The notes under the pieces are model-generated. The model ran no database searches, was not told the DNA's origin, and saw nothing but the letters and a program-made list of their open reading frames with translations. A stretch of DNA of 64,000 nt, from NCBI GenBank assembly GCA_007096525.1, contig SFAQ01000004.1:12685-76684 (forward strand), read 5' to 3'. The position numbers were made by a program, and so were the translations under genes. Source of the DNA: Microcystis wesenbergii_B. Its GTDB lineage: Bacteria; Cyanobacteriota; Cyanobacteriia; Cyanobacteriales; Microcystaceae. This document shows, piece after piece, positions 62,601 through 64,000 of the stretch (the stretch's first letter is position 1; the number at the start of each line of letters is the position of its first letter).

Positions 62601-63477
62601 TCAACGGTTGGTGGGCAGGGCTGGCTATGTGAATGGCGTGCTTGTCGGCAATGGTGGCAACTACCTTGATGCCCGCGGCGTGTTCAGTCCCAACGGGGAG
62701 GGCAAGGCCAGCGAGCTCTTTGGCGGCACCAGCGGTGCCGATCAATTCAAGGGCTTAGGTGGAGATGATTGCATGTGGGGCGATGGAGGCGCGGACACCT
62801 TCTGGGCCGGCGATGACAATGACTTTGCCGATGGCGGTGAAGGAGATGACACCATCTACGGTGAAAACGGCTTTGACATGTTGCGTGGGGATGCCGGCAA
62901 AGATCAGATTTATGGCGGCACTGGCAACGACGATATGTATGGCGGAGAGGGCAACGACAGCCTCTTCGGTGAGGATGGCGTCGATGATCTCAACGGCGGC
63001 AATGGCAACGACGTTGTCAGCGGCAGCCTCGGCAACGACCAGGTGAAGGGACAGGCTGGTAACGACACCCTCATCGGCGGCCAGGGGAACGACATCATCA
63101 CAGGGGGGGGAGGAAACGATCTCTTCACCTTCAACGAGGCCCCAGGTCTCAATGGGGTGGATCAACTGCGGGACTTCAACTCCAGTCTGGACAAACTGGT
63201 CTTCGACAAAAACGTCTACGCAGGTCTGAGCGGCTCCACCCTTACCTCCGCCCAGCTGCGGGCGGAGGCTGGGGCGACGGTGGCCACTACGGCGAACCAA
63301 CGCTTCATCTACAACCTCTCCAACGGTGATCTGTTCTTTGATCCCGACGGCACCGGCGTTGTCGCGGCCACGCAGATCGCCAACCTGAACCGCTTCAATC
63401 CGGCCTTCCCCTCGGATGTGGCGTCGGCCAACGCGGTCTTCCCCAACCTGGTCAGCAGCGATTTCTCCCTGATCTGA
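59608..63477 (+). CDS. Heme peroxidase (animal type) with RTX calcium-binding tail
   Basis: A 1289-residue protein from ATG 59608 (MPNPNFDSVIDTF); the frame opens earlier at 59512, but that lies in a transposon end. The animal-peroxidase core has the distal His230 in FALFGQYNDHGMDF, the LTAMHEIFVTTHNN helix and the proximal His643 in SSAFRFGHSQL. An inserted segment (about 303-371) resembles flagellar-hook IN motifs. From about residue 1037 come glycine-aspartate RTX nonapeptides (GGEGNDSLFGEDG), then a C-terminal export-like region. Such proteins are usually secreted by type I systems. Base composition and codon use are far more GC-rich than all neighbours, indicating horizontal transfer, possibly from a GC-rich picocyanobacterium. 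Confidence 0.9.
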   Translation: MPNPNFDSVIDTFTIDDLFFLRYQYRVYKEWNNDPRLAVLPGFNPGVTGAKATSGIRFVDGTDQLRYQVGGGITPISAPYPLSTTDPKFMAGATGTLFRRLTSQSFTPATGGFTINFQTGAVIYDQNYTLDYSLRGYTNPSNPYIFDASPRLISNLVSNQSGKTALQVLDDPYAREWTQAGTQAGKRVSQKNNTRHETILTGGNGVNGSNTGNPLPNSGFFALFGQYNDHGMDFLAKGKDGSLLIPLLPGDSLYTPGSPTNFMALSRTNTVQVEIGEGSRDALVAELGLAGYSRPSQWDVDNENAAIGTSFTGTSGGTLVLNEQLIVINAGATLNDVVATINSKAAFTGVVASTTTNGSGQSVLKLTPCNGESINQTSAFLDLNQIYGSVESHGIFMREYKGNGELTGRLLTDPQNSTARWFDLKKNAERIGLTLRDRDVLSVPLVEIIPQGQPNAGRYAFVVLDKVSGQKSYVFDTADVTSNQVLAKAGSAFLIDLADDWKGSPQPAGSDPFNANGDLKDPSRLNQHAVGGDGRLNENIGLTAMHEIFVTTHNNILSQIQANLAQNAGNNGNNQALSGEELFQIAKLANENFYQHHVLQEYARRITPNLGAFAGPNAGNNNNAGFNASILAEFASSAFRFGHSQLTETVALTSVNQQSGLANPGGQMDIPLLQAFLAPQLYTRDTAGQIAAGMSQQVGNATDEFITNTLQNALVGLPLDLGALNIARGLDTGITPLNEARRQIQTYLRGVRTSPDGTTGLVQANNAIDANLAALEANLRPYISWKDFGAHLLHPESLKTFIMAYARDAILSGYSGNADLSYWNQLQASPAPGAAATYAAALSAAADLAMGDGAFMGLLYGGSSTDALNPGAPVNTPSGNQDFQKISLWLGGLAEAKTPGGMLGPTHDFIYAYQMQQLQRGDEAYYLSKLAATDLVEEIKGKTVADMVMAATGVKHLYHKIFAVNDADYERSLQSFNTYSSEALLLEATQTVVDVTGTQRLVGRAGYVNGVLVGNGGNYLDARGVFSPNGEGKASELFGGTSGADQFKGLGGDDCMWGDGGADTFWAGDDNDFADGGEGDDTIYGENGFDMLRGDAGKDQIYGGTGNDDMYGGEGNDSLFGEDGVDDLNGGNGNDVVSGSLGNDQVKGQAGNDTLIGGQGNDIITGGGGNDLFTFNEAPGLNGVDQLRDFNSSLDKLVFDKNVYAGLSGSTLTSAQLRAEAGATVATTANQRFIYNLSNGDLFFDPDGTGVVAATQIANLNRFNPAFPSDVASANAVFPNLVSSDFSLI

Positions 63478-63514
63478 GCGGCCCTGGAAGCGTAATAAAT
63501 CATACTGGATTTTA

Positions 63515-63772
63515 TTGCAATTGAGAATCAATTACGGCGGTTGCTTTATTCGTCTGGCACAGCTAATTCCTTATTGGATAAGCTTTTCCGCGTGGAGAAT
63601 GTACCAGACTAATCCTGAATCCGCCGTAGTTATTGAGAATATGGAAGGCAATTATGAGCGTTTCAGAGACTACATTCTCAATAAGTTGCCACAAAATCTC
63701 GGCTTAATGAGAACCAGAAAATTTCAGGACTCACGGTTCGCTCATTTGAAAAGCGTTTATACCAAATTATAG
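63515..63772 (+). CDS. Doubtful short frame, possibly remnant
   Basis: Up to 85 codons; the likelier coding part starts at Met29 (63599) and contains NPESAVVIENMEGNYERFRD and LPQNLGLMRTRKF. AT-rich like the host genome, unlike the peroxidase before it. No family is recognised. It ends just before the IS630-type element and may be a fragment cut by that insertion. Confidence 0.3.
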   Translation: MQLRINYGGCFIRLAQLIPYWISFSAWRMYQTNPESAVVIENMEGNYERFRDYILNKLPQNLGLMRTRKFQDSRFAHLKSVYTKL

Positions 63773-63802
63773 CAATAGCCAAAGCGGTTAGGACGCAGAC
63801 GA

Positions 63803-64000
63803 TCAAACAAATTCCATCCCATCTCGCAGACAATCAAAATGCTGAATTTGTTTTCGGATGCAACTCTTAAGCCAAGACCAACATTTTTCAATGCGATTAA
63901 GAGCGGGAGAATAGGGAGGCAAATATAAGAGAGAACAGCCAGCTTTTTGAATCAACTCTTCAATTCTTCCTCCTTTGTGAAAAGCGGCATTATCCATCAC
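63803..64000 (-). CDS. IS630 family transposase, C-terminal part (runs off window end)
   Basis: The last 65 residues of an IS630-type DDE transposase: MMDNAAFHKGGRIEELIQKA with the second aspartate, and LLYLPPYSPALNRIEKCWSW with the catalytic glutamate. The rest lies beyond the window. The element end is probably around 63768, at a TA in TTATAGCAATAGCC. This transposase type could mobilise the TA-flanked MITEs in the window. Confidence 0.9.
   Translation of the reverse strand: MMDNAAFHKGGRIEELIQKAGCSLLYLPPYSPALNRIEKCWSWLKSCIRKQIQHFDCLRDGMEFV

Noticed and set aside
62755..63531. Reverse-strand frame of 258 codons opposite the RTX repeats
   Set aside because: It mirrors the repetitive glycine-aspartate codons and shows no real protein features.
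1..64000. tRNA, rRNA or CRISPR arrays
   Set aside because: No cloverleaf-like genes, rRNA segments or regularly spaced repeat-spacer units were recognised; the 30-bp repeats at 55509 have no spacers.

Overview
The window looks like a piece of chromosome from a unicellular, bloom-type cyanobacterium, most probably Microcystis or a close relative. Support comes from photosystem I genes (psaE, psaK), sqdX, an MPBQ/MSBQ methyltransferase, many conserved cyanobacterial unknowns, GCGATCGC-type (HIP1) sites, ACACCCC-type heptamer tracts and several families of small mobile repeats. The background is AT-rich. The genus is an inference from these features; no database was searched.

Layout. 1-4.7 kb: photolyase start (window edge), an 8-bp-TSD MITE, a Uma2 nuclease, a ParB-like gene paired with a nuclease-ParA fusion, and a serine hydrolase. 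4.8-9.3 kb: phosphopantetheinyl transferase, sqdX, clpS, a DUF2103 gene and a pentapeptide-repeat membrane protein. 9.5-14.7 kb: a sulfate uptake operon (sbpA, NIL-domain gene, cysT, cysW, cysA) divergent from a Crp-family regulator resembling CysR. 15-23.6 kb: rnc, then a probable zinc-starvation (Zur) cluster: two palindromic boxes, a second-type threonyl-tRNA synthetase without TGS domain, a COG0523 GTPase, a cysteinyl-tRNA synthetase remnant, a CobW-like protein, and two unusual metallophosphoesterase-like proteins, followed by an alpha/beta-hydrolase-fold protein without its nucleophile. 23.7-31.5 kb: a broken small gene, an NtcA-like regulator, the MPBQ/MSBQ methyltransferase, feoA-feoB-feoC with a Fur-like box, a truncated peptide-transporter ATPase and psaE. 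31.6-42.7 kb: rsmE operon, a decayed Dnd (phosphorothioation)-associated module (helicase remnant, small protein, DndD-like ATPase, accessory protein), argS, hicBA, ispF. 43-53.4 kb: secA, then an accessory region with an ImmA/IrrE peptidase-PIN pair, a split type ISP restriction-modification gene, a DUF433/DUF5615 toxin-antitoxin pair and a deleted copy of it. 53.6-58.4 kb: rpmB, psaK, an orphan amino-acid permease, a DUF4336 protein and a DUF697 GTPase. 58.4-64 kb: IS1634-like remnant with nested repeats, a visibly GC-rich 3.9-kb gene for an RTX-tailed heme peroxidase that looks horizontally acquired, and an IS630-type transposase running off the window.

The most interesting items are the Zur cluster with a phosphoesterase whose metal ligands appear replaced by cysteine, the nuclease-ParA/ParB-like pair, the foreign RTX heme peroxidase between transposon remnants, and the restriction-modification locus, which can be reconstructed base by base as an intact gene broken by an 83-bp insert with a 5-bp target duplication.
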